Part shown: positions 32,636 to 44,418 of the stretch, piece by piece
How the letters are laid out: every line of letters starts with the position of its first letter
How positions within the stretch are numbered: the first letter of the stretch is position 1
NCBI GenBank assembly: GCA_023231475.1
Contig: JALJEE010001170.1
Coordinates: 1 to 64,000 of the forward strand
Length of the DNA stretch: 64,000 bases
Direction of reading: 5' to 3'
Source of the DNA: Seison nebaliae
Taxonomy: Eukaryota; Rotifera; Pararotatoria; Seisonacea; Seisonidae
Notes under the pieces: generated by a model
What the model was told of the DNA's origin: nothing
Database searches by the model: none
The model's input: the letters and a program-made list of their open reading frames with translations, nothing else
Translations under genes and position numbers: made by a program

Positions 32636-33253
32636 TATTCTAAATTTTTTTTTATTTCGTTCTTTGTCTTCGAGTGGAAGAAGAAAAAAAAGAAAATTTA
32701 AAAGAATTATATTACAATTTATTTATTAAACTTTTAATAATTATTAAAAGTGACTAGATCACTTTGTAAATGAGAAATATATATATTTTTTTAAAATTCT
32801 TTCTCGAAAAATGAAAATTGGTAAAACATCGTGGGAGATTTTTGAAAAAAATCTTTTAAGCTTAAAATTTGAATTTATAATATTGAAATTTGAATTTGGG
32901 AAAAAATGTCTCTAGAAATCGGTAGTTGTGTCATCCAATTTTCACCATTTTCAAAAGTAGGAAGTAGGCAATGTGTATATTCTGCTCTGAGTCGAAAGCA
33001 ATACTGTTCAGCCACGTGGTTAGAACGTCAAACAAATTTTTTTAATGTCAAATATTCCATTCGACAGTTTAAATTTGTTGTTTGGAAAGACATTATATGA
33101 TTTTTTTCTTCTCCAATCTTTTCTCATGATTTGCAGTGGTAATTTCCTTTGTTATATTTCGAATCAATTAATTTCTTCTTTTACTTTCTACTACTCACTT
33201 TTCTTTTCCTTATTTCTCAATTAGAAATTTCAATTTCTGTTTTGATCTGAAAA
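32636..33253. promoter_or_regulatory. divergent promoter region, DIS3 and Tudor-SN
   Basis: About 0.6 kb between the head-to-head starts of DIS3 and the Tudor-SN gene. A 64-codon ATG frame at 32906-33100 is present but has no recognised content and may be leader sequence or chance. CAATTAG ends 31 bases before the Tudor-SN ATG. Confidence 0.4.
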
Positions 33254-36200
33254 ATGGCAGGAAATGATCCACAAATTCGTAAAACTCCCAATTATATCGT
33301 TGTTCATTGCAAAAGTGTGATGAGTGGTGACACTTTGACTGTTGTTACGAATAAACAACAAGGAAAAGAAGAAAAACAAATCTCATTGTCTCATGTGAAT
33401 GCACCGAGAATGGGAAAATATAATGCAGAACAGAAAAAGATGATTGATGGTGAACCGTATGGTTTTGAAGCAAGAGAATTTATTCGACGAATGTCAGTAG
33501 GTAAACCATTGAAATATTTATTGAATTATTCATTGAAATCGGGAAAAGAATTTGTCATTTTATATCCGATGGATTCCGTTGAGAAATCCATTCAAGAAAT
33601 GATGATTGAGAATGGTTTAGTCAATTTGAAACAAGATATCAGAAATGATGATGAATTTGGACAAAAATTGAAATTGTTAGATGAAACGATGAAAGATAAA
33701 GATATTGGTCTTTATTCTCCAAATCTCAAATTGCCATTACCAACTCAAACAATTAGTGAAGTTGAGAATTTATCGAAATTTATCGCCGAACATAAAAATG
33801 AAAAAATCGAATGTCTCGTCGAACAAGTTCGTGATGGGGGATCATATCGATTGTTGTTATTGCCGATGATGTTAAAATTACCGTTCAGTTTAGCTGGTGT
33901 TCGTTGTAACAGTAATTTGATTGATGGGAAATTTGCAGATGTTGTGAAAGATTTCATTGAAATGAGATTATTACAACGTGATCTCCGTGTCAAATTGTTG
34001 AGTACGGCAACGAATAATTCTCAAGCTCTCGGTTGTTTGTACACTCCGTCTGGATTTAATTTAGCAGAGACTCTCTTAGAAGAAGGAATGGCTCATTGTT
34101 GTGATTGGTCGATGGGATTAGTCGACGCTCAACAATATCGGAAGAAAGAGAAAATTGCTAAAATGGAAAGAAAGAGAATTTGGAAAGATTATGTTCCCAA
34201 AGATTCGTTGATGTTAGATGATGCCGAAAAAGAATTTACAGGAAAAGTGATGGAAATTTTGACTGGTGGTCTCATCGTTCGTACACCGTCGGATGAAGAT
34301 AAATCCTTTTTCTTTTCCTCTACTCGACCACCACGTGCTAGTGATTTCAAAACATTACCAGTTCAACGACCATTATATGATATACCTGGACTGTTTGAAT
34401 TAAGAGAATTTTTAAGGAAAAAATTAATCGGAAATAAAGTTCAAATTTCCGTCGATTATATTTCACCGGCAACCGAGAATTATGCGGAGAAAACTTATGC
34501 CACTGTGAAGTTTGGTGGGAAGAATGTGGCGGAAGCGATTATTCTAAACGGATTAGCTCGTGTCGTCCGTCATCGACAAGATGATGATAATCGATCATCC
34601 GAATTCGACGTGTTAATTCAAGCGGAAACGGTCGCTGAAAAGAATGAAAAAGGAATTTTTTCTTCGAAAGAAAAAAAACCTAAACATATTTCCGTTAGTT
34701 AATTTATTATTAATTGAAATGTTTTTAGAAATATTAAAAATTTTTATTTTCAGGAAATTACAGCAAAAGATGTGAAGAAAGCTGAATTATTTTTCCCATC
34801 ATTAAAATCAGAGAAGACATGTAACGGTGTGGTTGAAGCTGTAATTTCTGCTGATCGATTCCGTATTTTCATCGATAATCAAAGTTGTCTCTTCTCCTTC
34901 AAATTATCAGGAGTAGACGCACCGAAGGGATCGAGACCAAATATGGGAAATCGAGATCAAATGTTACCGGCTGAACCGTTCAGTACTGAAGCGAGACAAT
35001 TAATTTATGATTTAATCATGAATAAAACTGTTCAATTGCAAGTTGAAGCCTATGATAAGAGAGGTACCTTTATCGGAACAATTACTGTCAAAACGGCGAA
35101 AGATCAATTCGTCAATATTTCACTGGAATTGTTAAAGAATGGCTTAGCGAAATTAAACCAAACAGCTCGACGTGTTGCTGATTACAATCTATATTTAGCG
35201 ACTGAAACTGAAGCGAAAGAAAAACGATTAAATGTTCTCTTTATTTTTCAGAAAATAATTATTTCTAATTTTTAATTTGAAAAAAAAAATAGATGTGGGA
35301 GAATTATACAGAGGAAACGAATTTGGAAAATGAAGAAGATTTTGAACATGTCGGTGACGGAATTAAGGATTTAGAAGAGAAAATGAAAACCGGTTTAGAT
35401 ATGTCAACAGCGAAAACGTGGGGAACAATGTCATCGTCGGAGAATTCGGTTCAACAGAATTTAGCTAGAATTACAATCGTTGAATTGAATGGAGATTACA
35501 AAATATCTCTACAAAAAAAGAATAAGGAATCGGAATTGTTAGAATTCCAAAATCGTCTTCAGAAATATATGACGGAAAAACATGGAGACGTTAAGGGAGC
35601 AGTTACTCAATTTCGAAGAAAGACGATTTATGCGGCGAAATATTCAATGGACTCTAATTGGTATCGAGCTGTTGTTGATTCGATGGATGGAAGTGATAAG
35701 ATTTCCGTTCAATTTATCGATTATGGAAATAAGGAGACGGTGAAGAAAGATGAATTGAGACAATTACCAAACGAATTCAGTTCCGTTCCATCTTATTCTC
35801 ATCAATTCGATTTATTTGGTGTGAAATGGCCGACTGATGTCATTTCTAGACAACAAGCTTTCTCTTTCATTCAACAAATTCTTATTCATTCGACTCCCAA
35901 AGAGAATAGTTCAACACCTTTCCGAATGATTCAACCAGATAATCGTAAAACATCAACACCCATTACAAGCACAACAATATTCATTGATGTTATTTCTCCC
36001 AAATGGATTGATAGTCTGAAAGAGTCGTCTTCCACGTCATTCCCTACTATATCCGATTGGACAATCAAATCAGAAAGTGATCAACCGAAGAAAAAAGGAA
36101 AACGTCCGAAAGTGAGAGATATTGGAGAAGAATTATTCTCGAAAGTTGAAGTAGCGGCAGAATCGAATGATGATTACATTCCATGGAATTTCAATGATAC

Positions 36201-36485
36201 GAATGATCAATCAATCGATTTAGCCAAAATTATCATTCAACAAGTTTATTTTTAAAAATTTTCTATAAATCATTTTTTATTCTCCTCCTCCACTTCTTTC
36301 AGGGTTACGCCACTGTCAATCGATTAACGAAGAGATCAAAAACATATTATCAATTGATGCCGACTTATATAAAGGCGGAAGAATACGCAAAAAATAATCG
36401 TCTCAATTTATGGCAATATGGAGATATGACTGAAGATATCACTCCTGAATTTGGTTATGATAATAAAGGCAAAGTGAGAAATTAG
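33254..36485 (+). CDS. SND1: Tudor staphylococcal nuclease (Tudor-SN, SND1)
   Basis: Four exons, 33254-34693, 34754-35233, 35293-36243 and 36303-36485, all phase 0, giving 1017 residues (human is about 910). It acts in RNA silencing complexes, splicing, RNA editing-related decay and transcription co-activation. Four SN-like repeats: 1 (YIVVHCKSVMSGDTLTVV), 2 (KIECLVEQVRDGGSYRLLLLP), 3 (EFTGKVMEILTGGLIVRTP) and 4 (CNGVVEAVISADRFRIFI, LSGVDAP). Then comes a Tudor domain near residues 750-800 with the aromatic cage strand WYRAVVDSMDGSDKISVQFIDYGN, and a split fifth SN half at the C-terminus (LAKIIIQQGYATVNRL; EEYAKNNRLNLWQYGD). An insert of about 100 residues, rich in Ser/Thr/Lys, separates Tudor from the last SN part and explains the extra length. 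An alternative last exon near 36705 is possible. Confidence 0.94.
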
Positions 36486-37100
36486 AAATACTCATTATAA
36501 TCAATCGACTATGAAAAAAAAATTGGATAATTTATTGTAGGAAATATTTCCATATTTTCTCTTTTGAATGATATTTAGAATGAATTTCATTATCTATCAT
36601 CTTTCCTTTTCTGATGAACTCTTTTCATCAGGAGAATGGAAAAGAATTTCGTTTAATTACAAAAATTATTGATTGAATTTTATTTAAATATATTAAAATT
36701 TTAGGTTTTAGGTCATTCATTTGATTATCTCGTTGAATTTATCAATTTGTTTTTGGGAGACACTTATGTGTTCCAATGTAAAAAATAAAAGATGATTTTA
36801 TTTCACTTTAAATGAAAATCTAATTAGAAAGTGTTTTGAGAAAAAATAATGGATGAAAGGAAATTATAATAAAGTAGAATGTTTGATGGGTAAAATGAGA
36901 AGTATGAAATGATTTTGGGTATATATATATATATATCATGATAATTTTCATCATTGGAATGATACTGAATTTACTCTACTAATTCTTTAATATTTCTTCA
37001 TAGTTCTTCAATAAACCATATTAAAATATTTTTTAAAATTATAAATAAAATCATTGATTTATATTATTGATTTATATTAGTGATTTATTGATTTGTAAAA
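36486..37100. other. intergenic with short TA repeat
   Basis: Contains a (TA)n run at about 36919-36937. A possible alternative Tudor-SN terminal exon (acceptor ATTTTAG near 36704, open to a TAA near 36789) lies here but is not needed by the conserved protein. Confidence 0.4.
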
Positions 37101-39221
37101 TTATCGATGTAATAATGTCATTAGAAGACGAGAGAGCACTTTACGGAATTTACTTGAACTAACACAATATAAGAAGAAATTGATGACATGATTCAGATCA
37201 GCTAACCAATAAAATAAACATTGGAGATATCGATATTTGAGGAAAACGTCGTAATCGGCTGATGTTAATAATGTACCCATTTTAACGGATGGTTTGGGAT
37301 GTATGGATGTATACATATAGAAAACACTCACAGGTACATTGAGAATGACGTAGACGAGAATTACAACAACCAACATGAATGTGATATATCGATTGGTGTT
37401 GTAGAGGGAATTTCCAGCATTGTTCGACGTTCCACTTTCCAATGCAGCACGAGTATGTCGACGGAATTTATTAAAGGATCGAGTGAAAGTAAATGAAGAG
37501 AAAATAGGTGATGAGGCGAAAGAAGAACGGTAATCTTTCGATTTTTGTTTGGGCACACTCAATCGACTCCCAATCGTTCGATCACTATGATGATTCTTTA
37601 TAATCTTCGTTTCCATCTTCCCCAATAAATCCATTTGATCTTCTTCATCCGAACTGTATCGTTGTAATTGAGTGATTAATCGAGGTGCTATATTCCTCGG
37701 AACATGATACCATTCAGGAGGTTCACATCTTTCTGTACCCGAAAAATATTTCCGTTTAATTGGCCACGAATTAGAGATTCTTTTGTCGATAGTAAAACTG
37801 TTTGAAATGACAAATAATTTTGATTCTTCATTCTGTTTCATATTTGGTTCTTTCGACAGTTTCGTTATTTTCGAGTTCCCTTCAACTCCCAATTTAGTTC
37901 CCTTCAATTTCAATTTTCGAACTTTCGTCGTATGATATCGTTTCCGTGTTTGTCTAATCGAATCCGGTTTATATTGGAAAGATGTTTTATTCGATTGTGT
38001 GACATTGAGTGGATTTAATGTAAAATCGAGATGATAAGATAATTTTTGTTGATTATTATTTCCCTCATTCTCCCTCAATGTCGGCTTAGTATGATAAGTA
38101 TGATTCTCATGAAAAATGGCAATTGGGGCAATAAAGTTCGGTTTGGTTTTCTGTATATCGATATCAATATTTTCTTCTTCGTCCATCGTAATATTTTCTG
38201 GTTCGACATTGACGTGTGGAATCGTCACCATCAAATTACGATGTGTGATGTCGCCATTTTTTTGATTTGAAAAAATTCTTCTCAAATTGAAATTTCTCGA
38301 ATTTCCATTCATTCCATAAGAACTGTCATTCTTGGTATTATTGAAAGTATTCTTGATGAGATTGGTGGAGAAACAACAAAATAATTGGTGGAAGAATAGT
38401 TTCATGTTGTGGAATTGACAAGTTATTTTCGAAAAGTTGATCATCGAAGAATTCGAACTACGAATACTATTCGTACTCGGTTGTAAGATGTCACGTCTCT
38501 GTTGTAAGGATTTGTTTAATGAGAGAGCGATGAGACTATTCAATATTACGAGGACGATAATAGGAACTGCACACCATAATAATGAGTCGACCCAAGCGAT
38601 TAATTTGGCGGAGAAATGAGACCGATATTCACAAATCATATCTGATTTTTTCTTCGATACTCTCTTCTTTACAATTAACGACAACGGATGCATTAATGAA
38701 AGTATGGCCATTAGAAGGAAAATGAAAATTATCACTTTCTTCGCTTTCGACTTACTATTCAATCGTTGCACTTGTAACGGCCATTTAACCGCGATAAATT
38801 TATCGATTGCCATAACAATCAATAACCAAGTTGAACAATAATTGGAGAGATTCCCGAGATAACTGGTGAATCGACACATCTCTAAATTTAACTGATATTT
38901 ATCCAATTCCATATTGAACAACTTGATGATCAATGCAGCTATATCAACAATACATAATGTTTGGAGATATAACGATGTGCTAGTTTGCCGTAAGGTAGGC
39001 GATTTCCTTATGACAATAAATGCCAACAAATTACATAGAGTTCCAATGACCAAATAGAATCTCAAATAATTTGAATTGATCACTATAAATGTATTCTGAT
39101 ATTGGAATAATTGACTTCCCAGAATAATTAATGAGAAGTTGAAAGGAGGAGTAGAAGTTGATGAGAGGGAAGTTGTAGTAGAATTCCCTAAAACGAACCT
39201 AGTGATATTTGCGATTGACAT
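37101..39221 (-). CDS. rhodopsin-family GPCR with very long third intracellular loop
   Basis: Single exon, 706 residues. The N-terminus is Ser/Thr/Asn-rich with NxS/T sites. TM1 is near 52-74 (FYLVIGTLCNLLAFIVI), TM2 near 84-106 (LYLQTLCIVDIAALII) and TM3 near 120-140, ending AIDKFIAV, which replaces DRY. TM4 is near 162-182, and TM5 near 212-236 (LLWCAVPIIVLVILNSLIALSLN). TM6 is near 608-630 (FMLVVVILVYVILNVPVSVFYMY) and TM7 near 664-688 (WLADLNHVINFFLYCVSSSKFRKVL, a variant of NPxxY). Cys residues before TM3 (EMCRFTS) and after TM4 (DMICEYR) can form the usual disulfide. The loop between TM5 and TM6 is about 360 residues, basic and low-complexity. The overall look is of the peptide (FMRFamide-type) receptors of invertebrates. 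The ligand cannot be told. Confidence 0.88.
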   Translation of the reverse strand: MSIANITRFVLGNSTTTSLSSTSTPPFNFSLIILGSQLFQYQNTFIVINSNYLRFYLVIGTLCNLLAFIVIRKSPTLRQTSTSLYLQTLCIVDIAALIIKLFNMELDKYQLNLEMCRFTSYLGNLSNYCSTWLLIVMAIDKFIAVKWPLQVQRLNSKSKAKKVIIFIFLLMAILSLMHPLSLIVKKRVSKKKSDMICEYRSHFSAKLIAWVDSLLWCAVPIIVLVILNSLIALSLNKSLQQRRDILQPSTNSIRSSNSSMINFSKITCQFHNMKLFFHQLFCCFSTNLIKNTFNNTKNDSSYGMNGNSRNFNLRRIFSNQKNGDITHRNLMVTIPHVNVEPENITMDEEENIDIDIQKTKPNFIAPIAIFHENHTYHTKPTLRENEGNNNQQKLSYHLDFTLNPLNVTQSNKTSFQYKPDSIRQTRKRYHTTKVRKLKLKGTKLGVEGNSKITKLSKEPNMKQNEESKLFVISNSFTIDKRISNSWPIKRKYFSGTERCEPPEWYHVPRNIAPRLITQLQRYSSDEEDQMDLLGKMETKIIKNHHSDRTIGSRLSVPKQKSKDYRSSFASSPIFSSFTFTRSFNKFRRHTRAALESGTSNNAGNSLYNTNRYITFMLVVVILVYVILNVPVSVFYMYTSIHPKPSVKMGTLLTSADYDVFLKYRYLQCLFYWLADLNHVINFFLYCVSSSKFRKVLSRLLMTLLHR

Positions 39222-42200
39222 ATTGGTAAAATCTCATAATTTTATTTCAGCTGAATCGTTGTACATCTAATGATGTTGAAAAAGAAATTTTAAAATGTTT
39301 AATGAGAAATTCTTTCTTGATGACTGGTCAGTCTTTTTTGGGTTGGAGGATGGAGAATTTGATAAGATAAAGAAAATTAGAATCACATTTCCTGATTCTA
39401 CAAGGAATTTATGAATTGGTTGTTACATCAAATTGACACCATAGTCCATTGCTAATCATTTTCGCGAAAGGAAATGAATTTTAAATAATAAATGAACATA
39501 ATTAAGGGGGCAGTCTGTTAAAACCTTTCTTTTTTCTCCACTTCGCCTCTTGGTGATAGGAATAATTTCATGGTTAATTTGGCAAATTCAATTTTTACGT
39601 AAAATCAACTAATTACATTTCGTCTAATAATCAAACATAAATTTAAGAAGTTCAATACAAATTTTAAGTATGTCAAAAATTAATTAGTACATAATCCAAA
39701 TTCTGACGAATAATCCACATTTCGACGAATAATCCCATTAAATTGGAAGGGGGAGTGACGAAATCCATTTCGTCGAGTAGAAGTGCATAGATTAAATTGT
39801 AGACGTCAAAGGTTCAAACATGAGACTTTCACGAGAAAATAAGACTAAAATTAACATAAGAATAAGAGAAATATCAATATTCTTTTCACGGGAAAGAAAG
39901 TTGGAGAGACATAAGCACATTTCATAATAAGATTTGGATGAGAGAATAAGGAATATCCATTAATTGTCCACGTCCGAATTAAAGGAAATAATGACGATGG
40001 ATCAACGAAAATTTATGCTGATTTAGATGAAGTGATGACAAAGAAGTATGAAATGAATTTAGAATGAAATTAGAACATTTTACTGAAAGCAATCGACATT
40101 TCACCGTACAAATATCTAGGAGATTTCATGAATAATTATTGAATTAATAAAAAGAAATAACAATTCTGACAATATCAAACAAATTTGCCTTAATAAATTT
40201 TATAACATTTCATTAGCATTGTTGTTTTTTTAGATTCGTTAGTCCGATTGGAAAGAAAACTAACCGACACAGGAGAGAAACTAGTGTCATCAATCTTAAT
40301 TTGGTAAATTTCTGCATAATAATTATGATTAATTTTGATAAGACAATTTATCTAATCATCAATATAAAATATTTTCGAAATAACTACTATTCTTTTCATT
40401 GCTTATTGACAGTAAATAATTCGAAATGAAAGTCATGTCGGACTTGATTTTGACATGAAAGAATTTCATGAAAAAAAACTTTATCAGCAAATCATGAAAA
40501 TTATGATGTTGTTCATGAAAATAAATTCGAATTACATCAAAATTCGATTTGATACAGTCAATTATGGTATAAAATGTAACTATTAATTAAGGAATTTGTT
40601 CGAGGTGAGAGAAGAAGGTGAATTGGAATAAATAGGACTTTAGAGATATTGGATGGTGGATGACGTCGAATAGTTCGGATAATTCGTTGTATATAATACT
40701 TTCGTTTTAATTGAAGTAAATGTAATGTATGTAAAATGTACATTAATTGGAATGAGAAGAAGAAGTTTCAATTCGGATATTGAACGTAGTCGATTTTCTG
40801 AGAAAGAAATTGGAGGAATTAAGTTTAGTGGAAATTCTTTCAGTATTTCTTTAACAAGATTACGTGATAGTACGTAGTGGAGTGTAGGAAGATATCAAAT
40901 TCCTCATAATTTGATTAAACGTGATAAAGAATTTGGTAGTTTGAGAAGAAGATATTTGGAAAGAGATCAGACATATATAGTCTTGGATAAATTAGTTCTC
41001 TTCAATTTTTCAAAGCGTTCCATATGGGCGAGGAGAAGAACATTTCCATTCTTTCATTCGTTTATTGCCTTCGTTAGACAAGGGAAATCGGTACAAAGTA
41101 GGTCATTATATGAAGATATACAAACAGCAATCTAAAGATTCTAATCCTTCATTCTGTAAATATTGAGCAATATGCCTGATGGTCATTCATCTTTGTCATA
41201 AGAGTCGACTACGCTAATCATAATGTTTGTGCATTTCATAATAATTTTTCTTTTCTTTTCTTTATCATTAATACTTTGCCAATATTCCCGATTACGCATT
41301 ATAATTGTCTTTCTCATCTTCTTTTTTTCTCATAATACTTTCATTTATATAAAAAAAAGAATTAATAATGTTAAATAAAATTTCAAAATATTTTTTTATA
41401 AAACTTTCTTAAATTCATTGTCTGGGGAGAAGGAAAGTACCCAAACTCCCTCCAGACTACTCAAGAAGTTACAGACTTTTTTTTATAAGTGAAACAATAA
41501 ATATTTGAAACTAGTTTGATTCGGTCAAATTGGACGAAGAATGAAAATGCTCAATAAATTTATTTATTATATTCTTATTCTGAGTCAAGGAGTCAAATGA
41601 TCTTTAAGTTTAAAATTTCATTGGTAAGTTGGTAAGTTTCATTAATACCTTTGGAAATTGGTCCCCAACGTCAATTAGACGAGTAAAGTTACACCCTAAG
41701 TATGGAGAGTTTGAAGTATTCACTGAGGCATTCCAATTGGTACATCAATTTATTAATTAGTATTTACATGCGGCCATTATTTACCGAATTTGAAGTGAAA
41801 TGAGCATATTTCCATTTAAATAATACGTACCGAAAACTTACTTTTTTCCTGGTGGAATTACCAATGACAACGGAAATTATTATCGAGAAATGGAATTAAC
41901 ATCAACTTTCGAAAAGAACCATCATTAATAAATTAGTAGAAAAGAAAGAAATTGGAAGAGAAAGAGTCGAAGATCTTGGAAGAAGAAACTCTTCTTACTC
42001 CTGAAAATTGACCATTAAACATCAAAACAAACTCCATAAATCACAGACGGTCAATCATTTTCTAAAGTATTTTACGTCTGTTCATTTACATATGAAAGAA
42101 GATCTTTTCACAACTCTATCATTTAATTCGAACAAATAGTGAGCAATTAATTTAATTAAATTCTAATAACGTATCAAAATTTATCTCTCCCAATTCCATC

Positions 42201-42955
42201 AATTTGACCTCGCCCCTTCGTACCCATAAGAAATAGAAGAAATAGAAGAATACGATTAGATGAATTATTAGATTAACAGCTAATGCAATAAAATGAATTA
42301 CATCAGATAAATTCATAAATTATTCAACATAATTTTCCTTTAGATGGCAGGACAAATGAATTTGAAAGTTGTATGTCGTCATTCTCTTATTACCTCTTCA
42401 CTGAAACATCTTTCTAATTTTTTTCCTAATTTATTTCGTCATTTATAAGAGAACACACTAATAACCGGAAATACTCAAACAGAAATTATTCAATAATTGT
42501 AACTTATACAGGTTTCCAGAAGGAAGGAAATGTTCAAAAGATTCTCTCGTCTTCAAAATAGTATAGGTCGGGAGAAGTGGTTCCGTTTTTGGGTATGGTC
42601 TCAATCAGTTAATTTGTCAGTTAATGAGAATTTATAAACAAATCAATTTATTTGATTGATCTCTTGGAATAAAATGGAAAATTTAATTCGAAAAGAAATT
42701 ACTGGTTAAAGAATTGTTTTCTAATTTTCACCAATTCGAATTGAGAGAAAAGATAAAATGTTCCTCAGATGAATTGAATTTAAGATTAATAAGAATATCG
42801 TCAAAATCGAAATTGTGGAGAGAAATTGATATAGTGCGCTTTGACAGGAAATATGAAATATTAAATTAGACGAAAGATTATGGTCCTATTGTCGTTAGCT
42901 ATTCATCTAATTTGGATATCAAGACCATTTACTTAAATTTCATGACGACTTAAGA
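39222..42955. other. intergenic, 3.7 kb, no supported gene
   Basis: Only short frames are present (for example 40911-41135 plus). A stretch at 39505-39790 has two poly-G-flanked ends (AAGGGGGCAG; AAGGGGGAGTGACG) and several copies of a motif like ATTTCGACGAATAATCC, reminiscent of the Mutator-like elements near 57-59 kb, but no target duplication was found. Confidence 0.4.
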
Positions 42956-44056
42956 ATGTGTCTTAAAATCCAAAGGAAGCTCCATATGAAATATGGTATC
43001 CAACATTATTTCAATCGAATGTTCATTTATTCGGCAGAGGAACGACTTATTCAAGATTTGAAAGCACATGAATTTTATCCCTTCAAGTTTATATTTATGA
43101 ATGAAGAATTATTATTCATCTTTCCCAAATCATTCGATCTATTTTCCTTGTTGATTTGCGTCGACGAATTTTAACGATTCCTTCCATTTTTAGAGTGTTC
43201 TCACATCACCAATATAATGAGTTGCATCAACGAGTAGAAAGGAAAGAAATGCTTCTCCCACCAAGTTACACGGCCATCTTCGTCAAATCGAACATTCGTA
43301 AACTAATTCTGTACAATATCTTACTCATCGGATTGCTGGCGTATGGAACATATTACATAATGTTGATGTGCAAGGAAATAAAGGAAATTGAACGGTTCAT
43401 TCATCGATTTGGCATTGTACTTCCTTTAGTATATTTGTTGGCAACAAAGACTTTACATAAATTACATAAGATACGATTATTAGTCAATTTTAAATTGAAC
43501 TTATATCAGTTGTGGAATGGGAAAAAGTTGATGCACCATGCACATCTACATAATTTGCATATCCAACTACAAAAATTGGAACTTAATGGAGATTCCACTT
43601 ATTATCGAATCGTCTTAGCTGGAACAGGTATCGGTCGAATTAATGTTAGTTTTGTTTTATTCAAATTGATTTCGTGATAGGAAATCCATTCAGCATTTAA
43701 GTGGACTCTCGGAAAATAAGACTTTTATGACTAATTGTGCACGATACATTGCCAGTCAATTACATTTAAACTATGTCGATTGTGAACAATCATCAACTGA
43801 TCACATCTTACGAAATGCCTGTCCTTATGCTTTAGACAGTACGACACTTGAAGGACATATTCCTCTAAGATATTATCTCTCATGTCAAAGTTATCTGAAG
43901 CAGCAATTTGCTGTCATCGAACCAACTATTCATATTCCTTGGTGGACACAACCAGTCATGCAAACTACTCTCCATCCTAAGATTAAACTTGATCCTAAAC
44001 CTGATTCTAAACCTGAATCGAAAATTCCTCCTGAATCATCGAAGGAAGAAAATTAA
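42956..44056 (+). CDS. TMEM249-like two-pass membrane protein
   Basis: Three exons: 42956-43149, 43194-43644 and 43694-44056, with introns of 44 and 49 bases (GTTGAT...TAG; GTTAGT...CAG), giving about 335 residues. The N-terminal part reads ERLIQDLKAHEFYPF, then an inserted LSLVFSHHQYN join, two hydrophobic segments near residues 110-130 (LYNILLIGLLAYGTYYIMLM) and 142-160 (FGIVLPLVYLLATKTL), then HLHNLHIQLQKLELNGDSTYYRIVLAG and CARYIASQLHLNYVD. These phrases match my recollection of TMEM249, a subunit of the sperm CatSper channel assembly in mammals. The tail is Lys/Pro/Ser-rich. The third-exon acceptor is the one that keeps frame; an acceptor at 43680 would frameshift. Family assignment is moderate; role in this organism is unknown. 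Confidence 0.6.
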
Positions 44057-44418
44057 AAAATTTCGAAGAAAAAATTCTATTTTCTTTCCACTGACCAATT
44101 GACCTAAATTACAATTTTAATTTAATTTTAAATAATTAGAAGCTTAAAAATTATTATTAAATATAAGATATTTTAAAATGAAGACAATAAGAGGAGTGTA
44201 TAAACGATAAATTAAAATTTAATTCTTCTAAAAATTTATAAGGAATATTTAAATAAAAGAAACTTCAAAAATCCATATGGAAGACATATACGATAATTGT
44301 GTCCTTTTTCGTCTCACTCATAAAGAATATTAATATTAAGATTTTATTTTCTTTCAAATATCTTAAATGGCTCAAAGAAAATCGATTCGATATTGAAGAT
44401 CCTCTTGACACATTCCAA
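44057..44418. other. short intergenic, convergent 3' ends
   Basis: AT-rich spacer between the converging TMEM249-like and EF2 genes. Nothing else seen. Confidence 0.5.

Noticed and set aside
36700-36790. Alternative terminal exon of Tudor-SN after a GTGAGA donor at 36474
   Set aside because: Splice sites are plausible and frame is open, but the conserved C-terminus ends by 36485 and the extra peptide is not family-like.
40911-41135. 74-codon plus-strand frame rich in Arg and Phe
   Set aside because: No start context, splice sites or recognised motif; typical of chance frames in this composition.
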